Source: Bacteroidota bacterium (GTDB taxonomy: Bacteria; Bacteroidota; Bacteroidia; AKYH767-A; 2013-40CM-41-45). Taken from it: a stretch of 64,000 nucleotides of DNA. Positions 8,794 through 18,156 of this stretch are shown here, piece by piece; within the stretch, counting starts at the first letter, position 1, and each line of letters starts with the position of its first letter. Where the stretch lies: the NCBI GenBank assembly GCA_003389385.1, contig QQVM01000012.1:1-64000 (forward strand), written 5' to 3'. The translations under genes and the position numbers were made by a program. The notes under the pieces are model-generated. The model searched no databases and was not told where the DNA came from. It saw only the letters and a list, made by a program, of their open reading frames with translations.

Positions 8794-9627
8794 TCAGCTC
8801 CAGAAATCCATTTTTTCCAAATGAATCTTTGAAGAGAAGAAATATTTGGTGCTCTGCTCGAAGGATGGCGTAAAATCACTTACGTAAAAATGATGCAGCG
8901 GTTTTTTATTTTTTTTCACTGCGCTAAGTTTTAACTTTTCCAAGGTTTCACGAACATGATCTGCCACCACACCGGCTGTATCGATGATGTTTACGCTTCC
9001 TTTGTAATATTCTTCCACTTCCTTTCGAATCAGAGGATAATGCGTGCAGGCCAGGATGATTGAATCTATTTTGGAAAGTTTGCGGCTGTCAAGGTAAGAA
9101 GAGATGATGCTGCGGCTGATTTTATTGTCGAAAAAACCTTCCTCGATCATGGGCGCAAGTAGCGGTGTAGCAAGTGAAGAAACTTCGATTCGTCCGCTTG
9201 CGGCTTTTATCTTCTTGTGATAAATATCACTTTTGATTGTACCCTTGGTTCCAATTACGCCCACATGTTTTATCTTTTTATTCCTGATAACATGCTGCAC
9301 TACCGGATCAATGACATTGATGACAGGTACAGCTTTGCCAACAAATTCTTTCACGGTTTCATAGGCGAGCGACGATGCCGTATTGCAGGCGATAACGATC
9401 ATCTTGCAGTTTTGCTTGAGCAGAAACTGGCTGATGCGCAGAGCATAGTACTTAATGGAATCCGGAGACTTATCACCATATGGTAAGTGTGCCGTATCCC
9501 CAAAATAAACCAGTGTTTCGTGTGGCAAAACCTTATTGATTGCGTTGGCCACAGTGAGCCCTCCGATACCTGAATCGAAGATTCCGATCGGTCTTGAATT
9601 ATCCTGTTTGTTATTTTTTTGCGGCAT
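8794..9627 (-). CDS. murI: Glutamate racemase
   Basis: 277 residues. Both catalytic cysteines are visible in their motifs: IVIACNTASS (Cys81) and ILACTHYPLI (Cys194). N-terminal motif GIFDSGIGGLTV and YFGDTAHLPYG are diagnostic. It converts L-glutamate to D-glutamate for peptidoglycan in the cytoplasm. Length matches the family. Confidence 0.95.
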   Translation of the reverse strand: MPQKNNKQDNSRPIGIFDSGIGGLTVANAINKVLPHETLVYFGDTAHLPYGDKSPDSIKYYALRISQFLLKQNCKMIVIACNTASSLAYETVKEFVGKAVPVINVIDPVVQHVIRNKKIKHVGVIGTKGTIKSDIYHKKIKAASGRIEVSSLATPLLAPMIEEGFFDNKISRSIISSYLDSRKLSKIDSIILACTHYPLIRKEVEEYYKGSVNIIDTAGVVADHVRETLEKLKLSAVKKNKKPLHHFYVSDFTPSFEQSTKYFFSSKIHLEKMDFWS

Positions 9628-9975
9628 AAGTAGTGAAAGAAGTCAGAACTGGGATTTTGGGGATTAGTGGAATTTATGAGATCTGCGGGATTATTGAGAT
9701 TTATTCCCCATTATATGTTTCAGTGTACATAAGATGAAAAACCAACATAGCGAAATGCACTTCGTCGGGTAGAATCCGAATTGCTTTTATTGGGTTTACA
9801 GAAAGTATAGGTAATTCCTCAGGAAAGATAGATAATTTACTTTGATAAATTAACGGTTCCACTAAAGCATGCAATTCCACCGCTTAAAGAATAAAAACAC
9901 CAAGTTGAAAATGGTCTTCGTCCCTAAAAACTGTCTAATAGATCCAAGAAATCCAAAACTCCCAGTTCTGACACT
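9628..9975. repeat. Intergenic repeat with GTCAGAACTGGGA inverted ends
   Basis: This 348-base stretch between murI and the PaiB-like gene has no gene. GTCAGAACTGGGA at 9642-9654 (followed by TTTTGG) recurs inverted at 9960-9972 (TCCCAGTTCTGAC, preceded by CCAAAAC), so the stretch is bounded by about 20-base imperfect inverted repeats. GGGATTATTGAGATTTAT at 9687-9704 recurs inverted with one change at 34705-34722. It belongs to a dispersed repeat family. Confidence 0.6.
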
Positions 9976-10602
9976 TTATCCCTTTCCATTCCCTTCCTTT
10001 TTCATTTCTTCTGCTACTATCCTTGAATTAATCTCATTGATTTTCTCCAGTTCAGAAATGATATTGGAATGATCTTCATCGTTTCTGTTTTGGCTGAGTT
10101 TCCATTTACCCTGAATCTTTTCCATACTCATTTCAAAACCCACAATTCCTTTGAGGTAATTATCGATCATTTCTTTGGGCAGATTTTTCATTTCGACAGG
10201 TTTTGCTGAGCCGTTTTCATAACGGTGCATCAGTTCGTCGAGGCGGTTGTACAACTCCTTCCCTTCAATGATTTTCATCTTGCCATAGACATGCACGGCC
10301 ATATAGTTCCAAGTAGGCACATTCACATGATTGTACCAGGAAGAGCTCACATAAGCATGAGGACCGTTGAATATCATCAAAACATCCTCCCCGTTTGCAA
10401 AGCTTTTCCAGGAAGTATTGGATCGTGAGATATGTCCGGAAAGGACACTTTCACCATTGGCATTCATCGCAAGCTCAACCGGAATATGGGTGGCCCAGGG
10501 CTTTCCTTCATGCTGGCAAACCAGGATAGCGAAAGGATTCTTCCGGATAAATGCTTCGATCTCTTCCAGTTTCTCTTTGCGAAAGTATGCGGGAATGAAC
10601 AT
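9976..10602 (-). CDS. PaiB-like FMN-binding protein
   Basis: 208 residues. It starts MFIPAYFRKEKLEEIEAFI and carries features of the PaiB/FMN-binding split-barrel family: FAILVCQHEGKPWATHIPVEL, SGHISRSNTSW, FNGPHAYVSSSWY and VPTWNYMAVHVYGKM. The family is often annotated as FMN-binding negative transcriptional regulator, after B. subtilis PaiB; a true regulatory role is not shown by sequence. A TATCTTTG box ends four bases before the ATG on the minus strand, so the transcript may be leaderless. Divergent from the transferase at 10663. Confidence 0.85.
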   Translation of the reverse strand: MFIPAYFRKEKLEEIEAFIRKNPFAILVCQHEGKPWATHIPVELAMNANGESVLSGHISRSNTSWKSFANGEDVLMIFNGPHAYVSSSWYNHVNVPTWNYMAVHVYGKMKIIEGKELYNRLDELMHRYENGSAKPVEMKNLPKEMIDNYLKGIVGFEMSMEKIQGKWKLSQNRNDEDHSNIISELEKINEINSRIVAEEMKKEGNGKG

Positions 10603-10662
10603 GAGGCAAAGATATCATGTTTTAAGAGAATAGAGGCAGACATATAATCTGTAAATTTGAGT

Positions 10663-11157
10663 ATGTCATCTTTAGCATGCCTTGGAAGTCCGATTGGCTT
10701 ATTGAGAATACAGGAGCTGGATGGATTTATAAGCGAGATAATTTTCGCAGATAAGGATGAGATTGTCGTCCCTCCGAGCTCTGTTGAAGACAGCCATCTG
10801 CTGAATGAATTCATGGCAGAGTTGGAAGCCTATTTTTCCGGACGTCTTCAATCTTTCTCCGTTCCTTTCCGGCAATCCGGAAGCGATTTTCAGCAAAGAG
10901 TCTGGAATGAGCTTGGCAGGATTCCTTCCGGTAAAAGTATCAGCTACCTTGAACTGGCAAAGCGGCTGGGTGATGTAAAATGCATACGTGCCGCGGCTTC
11001 CGCCAACGGCAGGAACAAACTTCCGATTCTGGTTCCCTGTCATCGCGTGATTGGCAAGAACGGATCACTGACCGGATACGCCGGAGGCTTGTGGAGGAAG
11101 AGATGGTTGCTGGAGCATGAGAGCAATAAAGTTTATTTCCAACCAGAGCTATTTTGA
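10663..11157 (+). CDS. ogt: Methylated-DNA--protein-cysteine methyltransferase
   Basis: About 164 residues from ATG 10663. The DNA-binding domain shows RIPSGKSISYLELAKRLG, then ASANGRNKLPILVPCHRVIG with the acceptor cysteine (about Cys126). This is the suicide repair protein for O6-alkylguanine. The symbol ogt is by family; ada-type fusions are excluded because only the transferase part is present. A perfect TAAATTTG -7 box at 10652-10659 ends three bases before the ATG, which implies a leaderless or nearly leaderless mRNA. Confidence 0.92.
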   Translation: MSSLACLGSPIGLLRIQELDGFISEIIFADKDEIVVPPSSVEDSHLLNEFMAELEAYFSGRLQSFSVPFRQSGSDFQQRVWNELGRIPSGKSISYLELAKRLGDVKCIRAAASANGRNKLPILVPCHRVIGKNGSLTGYAGGLWRKRWLLEHESNKVYFQPELF

Positions 11158-11626
11158 ACAAAAGATTCAGCCCATCGAATGGTTATTGATTTGCATCAAC
11201 TGATTTTGGTTGGATGAACATTTGTAGGTCCAGTTCTCCCACAAGGTCCTTGCAGGATGACGGCTTCGTAGCCTGGGATGGTTCAGAAACTCACAAGGTC
11301 CTTTCTGGACGAAGGAGAAAGATTGAATAACTTTCAATATATGTCTATACATAAAACTGACTCATGCTGCACGATCACAGATTTATGAATAGAAAAAACC
11401 ACATAGGTTTTTAAGCAGTGACCCGATCCCCGAAGGGGATCAACATCAATAGCAATAAGTACAAATCAATCGTAACCCCGAAGGGGTTGAATGTGTTTTC
11501 TGCTATGAAACGCAGCAGTGCGGAATCAGCAAGAGGACCAATAAAAGCACAAGATTTCGATCATCTTTAGTTCATTGATTTGCATCAACTGAGTTTGGTT
11601 GGATGAACATTCTAAGTACAATCAAC
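11158..11626. repeat. Repeat-rich intergenic region with 38-bp direct repeats
   Basis: No gene. Two 38-base direct repeats (11185-11222 and 11574-11611, starting ATTGATTTGCATCAACTGA in the first, one mismatch) flank about 350 bases. Inside are two CACAAGGTCC repeats (11240 and 11292) and two GAA-loop palindromes: GATCCCC-GAA-GGGGATC at 11425-11441 and AACCCC-GAA-GGGGTT at 11474-11488. The right repeat lies next to the 3' end of dnaE, and weaker similarity continues into the last dnaE codons. Confidence 0.65.
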
Positions 11627-14600
11627 TCACAAGGCCTTTGCCGGAATCACTTCTTCTTTCTCCGCATCATCCCTTCCCACTGTTTCCAGCTTGCGCATGG
11701 AGCGCACGGTGATGCTGCAGAATCCGAACTCTTCGTCGACTTTTCCGCGTATGGCATAGAGTCCGCCGCCGCGGAAAGGGAAGCTCTGCGTCACCGCCGG
11801 GAAATGCGTGGTGTCGAAAAAATATCCTTCTCGGTCAAGGAAAGTGGCGAACATCATGGTCTCGCGCTTCACTGTGCTGGTGTACTTGATTGTCACCAGA
11901 TATCCGGCCAGTTCTATTTCCCGGCCGATATATTTCGGCAGATCCGCCGCCAGGAACTGTGTGGGAAGTGTTTCGCGCAGCAGCTGAAAAGGCGAGCGAA
12001 GCGGGAAACCCAGTATTTCAATTTCATCCAGCGCATCGTCAAAAGAACCGTGGTGAAGCTCGGGCAAATCAAACTTTTTCACTCCCGACTCAAAGAGTTC
12101 TCTCCTCACTTCGGTTTTCTTTTCCGCGCCCGCGATCATGTGTATGTCCCACAAAAGCTCTTTCTTTCCTCTTCCGGTGAAGCGGAAGGCGCCGATGCGC
12201 ACCAGTATCCTCAGCTGTTCCACAGAGATTTCTACGCGCTTCATGAAATCTTCCAATCCGGAAAAATCACCTCCCCTCTCCCTTTCTTCCAGCAGGATCT
12301 CGGCAGTTTTTTTCTCCAGCTCCGCCAGGTGTATGAAGCCGAGGTAAATGTCATCTCCGTATATCGTGGTTTCATAAATGCTTTTGTTCAGGCAGGGCGC
12401 ATGAATCACCGCACCGGCCATGCGGGCCTCGTGCACATAAAACTCCGTGCGGTAGAAACCTCCGAAATTGTTGATCACACCCACCATGAATTCCTTCGGG
12501 TAATGCGCCTTGAGGAATAAACTCTGATAGCTTTCCACTGCGTAGGAGGCCGAGTGTCCTTTGGAGAAGGAATAGCCCGCAAAACTTTCGATCTGCCTCC
12601 ACACTTCAGCGCTGATCTCCGAAGGATATCCGCGCATATCGCAGTTCTCAAAAAACCTGTCCCTGATTTTTGCGAACTCGTCGCGCGAGCGGAATTTCCC
12701 CGACATGCCCCTGCGCAGTACGTCGGCTTCGGAGAGGGAGAGGCCGGCGAAGTGATGCGCCACCTTGATCACATCCTCCTGGTACACCATGATGCCAAAT
12801 GTTTCTTCCATGAGCTCCTTCATCAGGGGATGAATGTAAGTGCGTCGTGAAGGATCGTGCGTGCGTAAAATATATTCACGCATCATGCCCGACTTGGCCA
12901 CGCCGGGACGAATGATCGAACTGGCCGCGACAAGCTGCCGGTATGTATCCACGCGGAGTTTTTTCAGCAGCATGCGCATGGCGGGAGATTCCACGTAGAA
13001 GCATCCCATGCAGCGACCATCGCGGATGAGCTGCTTTATCTTTTCATCTTCCTTGAAACGCGCGATGTCGTGTATGTCAATTTCGATGCCGAGGTTCCGT
13101 TTTACTATGTCCACGGTATCGCGAATATGACCGAGTCCGCGCTGACTGAGTATGTCGTATTTATACAGTCCGATGTCTTCCGCTTCGAGCATGCTGAACT
13201 GCGTAGTGGGATATCCCTTTGGCGGCATGTTGAGGGCGCTGTACCAGCTCACCGGTTTTTCGGAGATGAGTACGCCTCCGGCATGAATGCTCAGGTGGCT
13301 GGGAAAATCGATGATGCGCGTGGCGCAGAGGCGGATCGTTTGCGCGATGTGGTCGGGCGTGCCGGGATGATGCCTGCTTTCGATGAGTGCGTCGATCTCC
13401 GCTTTGGGGAGGCCAAAGACTTTTCCGAGCTCGCGCACGATGGCCTTGAACTGAAAAGTGGAATAGGTGGCAAGCAGGGCCACATGTTCCCTGCCGTGCC
13501 GGCGGAAGATGTAGTCTGTCACGTCGTCGCGGTCTTTCCAGGAGAAGTCAAGGTCGAAGTCGGGCGGACTCGTGCGGAAAGGATTGATGAATCGTTCGAA
13601 GTAGAGGTCGAGGTCGATGGGATCCACGTCGGTGATGCGCAGGCAATAAGCCACGATGCTGTTGGCTCCGCTGCCGCGGCCTACGTAGAAGTAACCCTTG
13701 TGCTGTGCATAGCGCACGATGTCCCAGTTGATAAGGAAGTAAGGTGCGAAGCCCAGCTCGCCGATCATCTGCAGTTCCTTGTCGACCCGCTCCTTCACTG
13801 CATCACTTGCCGAAGGGTAGCGCAATTCCATGCCCTTGTATGTTTCCCGTCGCAGTATTGCCGAGTCGAGGATTTTACTCCCGGAAAATGTCTGCTTGTT
13901 CTTGCTCTCATGAAAATCGAAAGCGATACCGCAGCGCTCAAGCAGTTTCCGTGCGTTATCCGCGAGCGCAGGGAAATCCGAAAAGCGTTTTTCCAGCTCT
14001 GCGGCAGGAAGCATGATCTCGTCAGGAGAAGCGATGTCTTCATCCCTTACCCGGCTCAGCAGGGTGTTGGCAGCCACGGCGCGCAGCATGCGGTGTACGG
14101 CATGGTCACCCGGACTGCGAAAAGTAACCGGATGCCAGGCCAGCAATCGGTCCATGTGCAGCATGAGCGGTGAAAGGCGCAGGCGGCCCAGATGCCGTGA
14201 CGTAATTCCTATATACAAGGTGTTATGCTTGTCGAGCAGGCGCAGGGCATTGAGAGATTTTTCCTTAGTACCGGAAAATTCGGAGAAGGGAAAAATCCAG
14301 AAGACATTTTCGCTAAAGGGAGGAAGAGTTGGCATGTCGGGCTCTTCGTTGGTCCCGCGGCGCAGGCAGTGCGTGAGGAATTCGTTCAGTTCATGAAAGC
14401 CGACATTGTTGGCAGCGATGCCGGTATAAAAAACTTTTGATTCGCTGCGGAAATCTATTCCGGCGACGGGCTCCACGCCATACTGCGGGGCCAGGCGTAT
14501 GAAGTCCAGTATGCCCGAAGTGTTGTTGATGTCGGTGAGCGCGAGCTTGGGGATTCCGCAGCGCCGGGCATCCTGCAGGAGCTGCTCCACGCTGAGGGTG

Positions 14601-14641
14601 CCATATTTTAAACTGAAGTATGTATGACAATTGAGGTACAC
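11627..14641 (-). CDS. dnaE2: DNA polymerase III alpha-like (DnaE2-type) polymerase
   Basis: 1004 residues, shorter than replicative DnaE (about 1160). GTG start at 14641; the protein begins directly in the PHP domain (CHTYFSLKYGTLS), whose metal motif is degenerate. Polymerase core: YVGRGSGANSIVAYCL (about 319-334) and catalytic aspartates in PDFDLDF (about 360-366), then SIHAGGVLIS, GIMVYQEDVIKVAH, FSKGHSASYA, and a C-terminal OB-type region. It lies two genes from dinB and near an S24 repressor, which is the context of error-prone DnaE2 polymerases acting in damage-induced mutagenesis (family knowledge). The gene is distinctly GC-rich: bases 13321-13380 hold 39 G/C by hand count. Confidence 0.85.
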   Translation of the reverse strand: MYLNCHTYFSLKYGTLSVEQLLQDARRCGIPKLALTDINNTSGILDFIRLAPQYGVEPVAGIDFRSESKVFYTGIAANNVGFHELNEFLTHCLRRGTNEEPDMPTLPPFSENVFWIFPFSEFSGTKEKSLNALRLLDKHNTLYIGITSRHLGRLRLSPLMLHMDRLLAWHPVTFRSPGDHAVHRMLRAVAANTLLSRVRDEDIASPDEIMLPAAELEKRFSDFPALADNARKLLERCGIAFDFHESKNKQTFSGSKILDSAILRRETYKGMELRYPSASDAVKERVDKELQMIGELGFAPYFLINWDIVRYAQHKGYFYVGRGSGANSIVAYCLRITDVDPIDLDLYFERFINPFRTSPPDFDLDFSWKDRDDVTDYIFRRHGREHVALLATYSTFQFKAIVRELGKVFGLPKAEIDALIESRHHPGTPDHIAQTIRLCATRIIDFPSHLSIHAGGVLISEKPVSWYSALNMPPKGYPTTQFSMLEAEDIGLYKYDILSQRGLGHIRDTVDIVKRNLGIEIDIHDIARFKEDEKIKQLIRDGRCMGCFYVESPAMRMLLKKLRVDTYRQLVAASSIIRPGVAKSGMMREYILRTHDPSRRTYIHPLMKELMEETFGIMVYQEDVIKVAHHFAGLSLSEADVLRRGMSGKFRSRDEFAKIRDRFFENCDMRGYPSEISAEVWRQIESFAGYSFSKGHSASYAVESYQSLFLKAHYPKEFMVGVINNFGGFYRTEFYVHEARMAGAVIHAPCLNKSIYETTIYGDDIYLGFIHLAELEKKTAEILLEERERGGDFSGLEDFMKRVEISVEQLRILVRIGAFRFTGRGKKELLWDIHMIAGAEKKTEVRRELFESGVKKFDLPELHHGSFDDALDEIEILGFPLRSPFQLLRETLPTQFLAADLPKYIGREIELAGYLVTIKYTSTVKRETMMFATFLDREGYFFDTTHFPAVTQSFPFRGGGLYAIRGKVDEEFGFCSITVRSMRKLETVGRDDAEKEEVIPAKAL

Positions 14642-14736
14642 GATGTTTGCCTGACAATCTTTTCCGTAGTTTGTATGATAATCTTTTTAACAGGATATCT
14701 GCAAGAAAAAAAATCAAAGCTCGGATGAAAAGCAAA

Positions 14737-14768
14737 AAAAAGAGGAGTGCCTTACGCACACCTCTTTT
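14737..14768 (-). terminator. Terminator after T9SS beta-helix gene
   Basis: Inverted repeat AAAAGAGGAGTGC / GCACACCTCTTTT with loop CTTAC and one mismatch, ending in T-runs on both strands. It lies 20 bases past the stop of the minus-strand gene at 14789, before the dnaE start. Confidence 0.75.
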
Positions 14769-14788
14769 CCTTCAAAAAGAAAAAGCGA

Positions 14789-16846
14789 TTAATGCTTCAA
14801 AAATCTGACAACGTCAATATTTTCATCTTGTACAAGTCTGAGAAAATAAACTCCGGAAGAAAGGTCGCGAAGATCAACGAGAAGAGATTGTCCGCTCCAT
14901 TTGCCTGAACGAACCAAAGATCCCTCAGCAGTCATTATTTGAAAAGCAAAAACACTTTGTCTGATGTTTTCAACTTTAATAAAGTCTATGGCAGGTACAG
15001 GATATATCAGGAGACCTTTTAATTCATTTTTAACAAGCCCCAAAGTAAGTCTCGGCGAAAATCCAGATGAATTATTATTCAAGTCAGTCTGCATTGCAGT
15101 ATAACGGTTTGGATCTGAAAGTGCGAAAGGATACACCCAATGCCCTGTTGCATCAGCATAAAGAGATGGAATTGAATAATCATATCCCTGAGGAAACGCA
15201 TTGAAGGTGGAATCTCTGGCAAGTTCCACTGTGGCAAAGGGAAGCGCATTGCCCCAGGTACTGTCAGCGTTCGAACCCAAAATAACCGGAGGCATGATGT
15301 CATCATTTGCAGCTATACCCGATCCGTTGAACAGATTCACTGTGCCATTGTTATTCAGGAATCGGTTACGGCTCATGAAGTTGGACCGGCACACTCCGGA
15401 AGATGAACGAAGTTCCAAAGGATAAGTGGAATTGCTTATCAGATTTCCAATAATAAAATTATCATTGCATCCGTTCAGGTCTATTCCATATATACAATTG
15501 TGAACTTCATTATTCTCAAGGGTCGAACTACTCACATTGCCCATCCTGAATCCCTCATTGGGGCTGAGATCGTTCCCTAACAAATCTTTTCCTATTATAT
15601 TGTTTGCGGCTAAGACGTTGGCGCACTCCGTCAAATAAACGGAGGTAACTTTACCATAAATATGATTTGAATCAAACGTGACTTGCATAGTATCATAATA
15701 TACCTGGACACCAAGATTTTGCCAGGGCGAAACTGTACCATTCAGGGTCATACCAATTACATTATTGATTACGCTGTAAGTTCCTGATGAGTCGGCAATG
15801 TTGAAGGCAATATCATTCCCGGTAAAAACATTTCTTTCACCCGGACCAGTTCCTCCAATTACCAATGTGCTGCTGATTCCGGAATAACCATTGATATTGA
15901 AAGCTGTGCTGTATTGTGTGTTGAGCGGATCATTGGGTAGAGTATCGTTACCTGTGATGTCTGTACCTACCAGGTTTCCATAGACAGATCCGGAACATGC
16001 GATGAGCAAACAACCACTTCGGCCATTTCCGGAAAGCAGGTTTCCGTCACCGACAGAAGTTCCGCCAAGCATAAGGTTGGTATTGTTAATCATGGCAATT
16101 CCATATACTTCATTTCCCAGTATGGAAGTACCCGATAAATCCGTCCCAATTTTATTTCCGGTAATTTTATTCTGATCAGAAGCAACAGAGACTAAGCCCA
16201 TAGAAATTCCGTTATCATTTCCTGAAATTAAATTGTTCTCGATGACAACATTCGATACTGCCCAGGAGTTAATGGCTGTCCCCGAATTGGCTACTACGGC
16301 ATTCCCTTCGCAGTTTGTGCCGAAATAATTAGAGCTGATTATTGCATCATCATCACCGATATAAATACTGTTTACTGATCCGGTGAACAAATTCATTTTA
16401 CCGGCTGTGCCTATTTCAATCTGCGGAGATTCCAGCATCATAAGGTAAGAACTAGGATTGTTAAAATTCCTGAACCATAATCCGTAGATTTTTATTCCTG
16501 CTGCCGACAATCGGATAAGCGCGGAAATCGAAGGATCTGCCCCAATGCCATCGAGAACAATTTTAGGACAGGAACCTGTATAACCATTGTCAGGTTGCGT
16601 ACTGCCATCGATGGTGACACCTTCGGTAACCAAAATACTACCTCCGGTTCCGGCAGGGATTGCATGCGGAGGCATCCCCGGGATGTTAAATTCAATATTA
16701 TCATTACCCGGGTTTGTGTTTGCCTGATTTATGGCATCCAGCAATGAGCCGGGACCTGAAGCATTTGAATTGGTTACTACAAAAGTTGTGGAAAATGACT
16801 GCAGATGAATTAATACAAATGCGAAGAGGAGTAGTTTTGTTTTCAT
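14789..16846 (-). CDS. Secreted beta-helix protein with T9SS sorting domain
   Basis: 685 residues. Signal peptide at 1-19. The body is a right-handed beta-helix of Asn/Gly-rich strand repeats (NLISGNDNGISMG, NKITGNKIGTDLSG, NLLSGNGRSG), typical of surface or extracellular proteins. The C-terminus is a type A T9SS domain (YPVPAIDFIKVEN, LSSGVYFLRL, ending VVRFLKH). It is AT-rich (19 G/C in 15661-15720 by hand count), unlike dnaE and dinB on either side, so it looks like an insertion into the mutagenesis set. Ligand or substrate unknown. Confidence 0.85.
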   Translation of the reverse strand: MKTKLLLFAFVLIHLQSFSTTFVVTNSNASGPGSLLDAINQANTNPGNDNIEFNIPGMPPHAIPAGTGGSILVTEGVTIDGSTQPDNGYTGSCPKIVLDGIGADPSISALIRLSAAGIKIYGLWFRNFNNPSSYLMMLESPQIEIGTAGKMNLFTGSVNSIYIGDDDAIISSNYFGTNCEGNAVVANSGTAINSWAVSNVVIENNLISGNDNGISMGLVSVASDQNKITGNKIGTDLSGTSILGNEVYGIAMINNTNLMLGGTSVGDGNLLSGNGRSGCLLIACSGSVYGNLVGTDITGNDTLPNDPLNTQYSTAFNINGYSGISSTLVIGGTGPGERNVFTGNDIAFNIADSSGTYSVINNVIGMTLNGTVSPWQNLGVQVYYDTMQVTFDSNHIYGKVTSVYLTECANVLAANNIIGKDLLGNDLSPNEGFRMGNVSSSTLENNEVHNCIYGIDLNGCNDNFIIGNLISNSTYPLELRSSSGVCRSNFMSRNRFLNNNGTVNLFNGSGIAANDDIMPPVILGSNADSTWGNALPFATVELARDSTFNAFPQGYDYSIPSLYADATGHWVYPFALSDPNRYTAMQTDLNNNSSGFSPRLTLGLVKNELKGLLIYPVPAIDFIKVENIRQSVFAFQIMTAEGSLVRSGKWSGQSLLVDLRDLSSGVYFLRLVQDENIDVVRFLKH

Positions 16847-16959
16847 GGCAGAGAGTTTTGATTATAAAAAATAAAGCATAAGCCAATTTAGTGTTTTTAT
16901 TTTGAAGAGAAAAGGTGTTATCGCTTTCGTCCGTTTTACTTCATTCTACTACGATTTTC

Positions 16960-18156
16960 TCACCTGCTCATCCCGTTAAAAGGATTGAAATTCTTGCGTC
17001 CGGAATCTTTTCCGATCGCCCTTCTCACTGATCCGTCTCCGAAGCGGCGGCGCACTTTGTCCATGGCCTGATAGAGGCGTATCATTTCTTCGTTGTCTTC
17101 GAAGAGATTGATCTGGTATCCTCCGCCCACGAGGTGGCTGAAACGCACGCCGATGAGGCGCACCAGCAGGCGGCGGTTGTAAAGCTTGTCGAATATCTCT
17201 TTCACGCGCGCAATGAGCGTATGATCGCAGGCGGTGTAAGCTATTCGCTTCTGCATCGTATGCGTATCGAAGTTGCTGTAGCGGATTTTTACGGTTACAC
17301 ATGAAGTGAGTTTGTTCTCGTCCCTCAGCTGGAAGGCCAGCTTGTCGGTCATCCCCACCAGCAGACTCTGCAGCCGGCTCACGTCAATCGTATCCTGGTC
17401 GAAGGTTTCCTCGGTGGAGATAGACTTGCGCTCCGAGTAGGGTACCACGGGAGAATTATCGATGCCGTTGGCCTTGCGCCAGATACTGATTCCGTTCTCA
17501 CCGAGCACTCTTTCCATCAGCTCCACAGGCATCTGCTGCAGTGTAGAAATTTTTTCCACGCCCATGCTGCGCAGTATGTTGTAAGTCTTGTCACCTACCA
17601 TGGGGATTTTGTTCACCTTCAGCGGGGCGAGAAAATTTTTCTCCGCACCGAAATCAATTTTCATCTGTCCGTTGGGCTTGGCTTCACCCGTAGCCACTTT
17701 GGAAACGGTTTTGTTCGGAGAAAGTCCGAACGAGATCGGCAGTCCGCTTTCCTTCATGATTTTCTGTCTCAGTTCCGTCGCCCATTTGTAGCAGCCGAAG
17801 AAACGGTCCATCCCACTCAGGTCGAGATAGAATTCGTCTATGGAAGATTTTTCATACAGCGGTACGCTTTCGCTGATGATGTCGGTGATCATGTCTGAAT
17901 AATAACTGTAGCGTTCGTAATCGCCACGCACGACGACGGCATCCGGACAAAGGCGGCGGGCGAGCTTCATGGGCATTGCCGAATGCACACCGAAGGCACG
18001 TGCCTCGTAGCTGCAGGAAGCCACCACTCCCCTGTCGCCCGTGCCTCCGATGAGCACGGGTTTCCCCTTCAGCACGGGATGTTCGAGGCATGACACCGAG
18101 ACGAAAAAGGAGTCGAGGTCCATGTGTGCGATGCTGCGGTTATTGGCGCTGATCAT
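16960..18156 (-). CDS. dinB: DNA polymerase IV (DinB, Y-family)
   Basis: About 398 residues from the ATG at 18156 (MISANNRSIAHMDLDSFF); a frame extension to 18171 would use TTG. Catalytic acidic residues are in HMDLDSFFVSV (Asp13) and SSIDEFYLDLSG (Asp107, Glu108). The fingers, thumb and little-finger regions are complete (MPVELMERVLGENGISIW, RLIGVRFSHL). It performs translesion synthesis. Neighbours are an S24-type repressor transcribed divergently and a DnaE2-type polymerase downstream, which suggests damage-inducible control. Ends in FNPFNGMSR with no obvious beta-clamp motif after it. Confidence 0.93.
   Translation of the reverse strand: MISANNRSIAHMDLDSFFVSVSCLEHPVLKGKPVLIGGTGDRGVVASCSYEARAFGVHSAMPMKLARRLCPDAVVVRGDYERYSYYSDMITDIISESVPLYEKSSIDEFYLDLSGMDRFFGCYKWATELRQKIMKESGLPISFGLSPNKTVSKVATGEAKPNGQMKIDFGAEKNFLAPLKVNKIPMVGDKTYNILRSMGVEKISTLQQMPVELMERVLGENGISIWRKANGIDNSPVVPYSERKSISTEETFDQDTIDVSRLQSLLVGMTDKLAFQLRDENKLTSCVTVKIRYSNFDTHTMQKRIAYTACDHTLIARVKEIFDKLYNRRLLVRLIGVRFSHLVGGGYQINLFEDNEEMIRLYQAMDKVRRRFGDGSVRRAIGKDSGRKNFNPFNGMSR

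Noticed and set aside
11603-12520. Plus-strand open frame of 305 codons
   Set aside because: Also antisense to dnaE2, with no recognisable motif; GC-rich genes often open long antisense frames.
13070-14173. Long plus-strand open frame of 367 codons
   Set aside because: It is the antisense shadow of the GC-rich dnaE2 gene, which has full polymerase motifs; the plus-strand translation shows no domain.
14642-16959. Search for copies of dinB or dnaE2 gene ends flanking the T9SS gene 14789-16846
   Set aside because: No convincing match was found by eye, so this gene is not counted with the nuoK and lepA cassettes.
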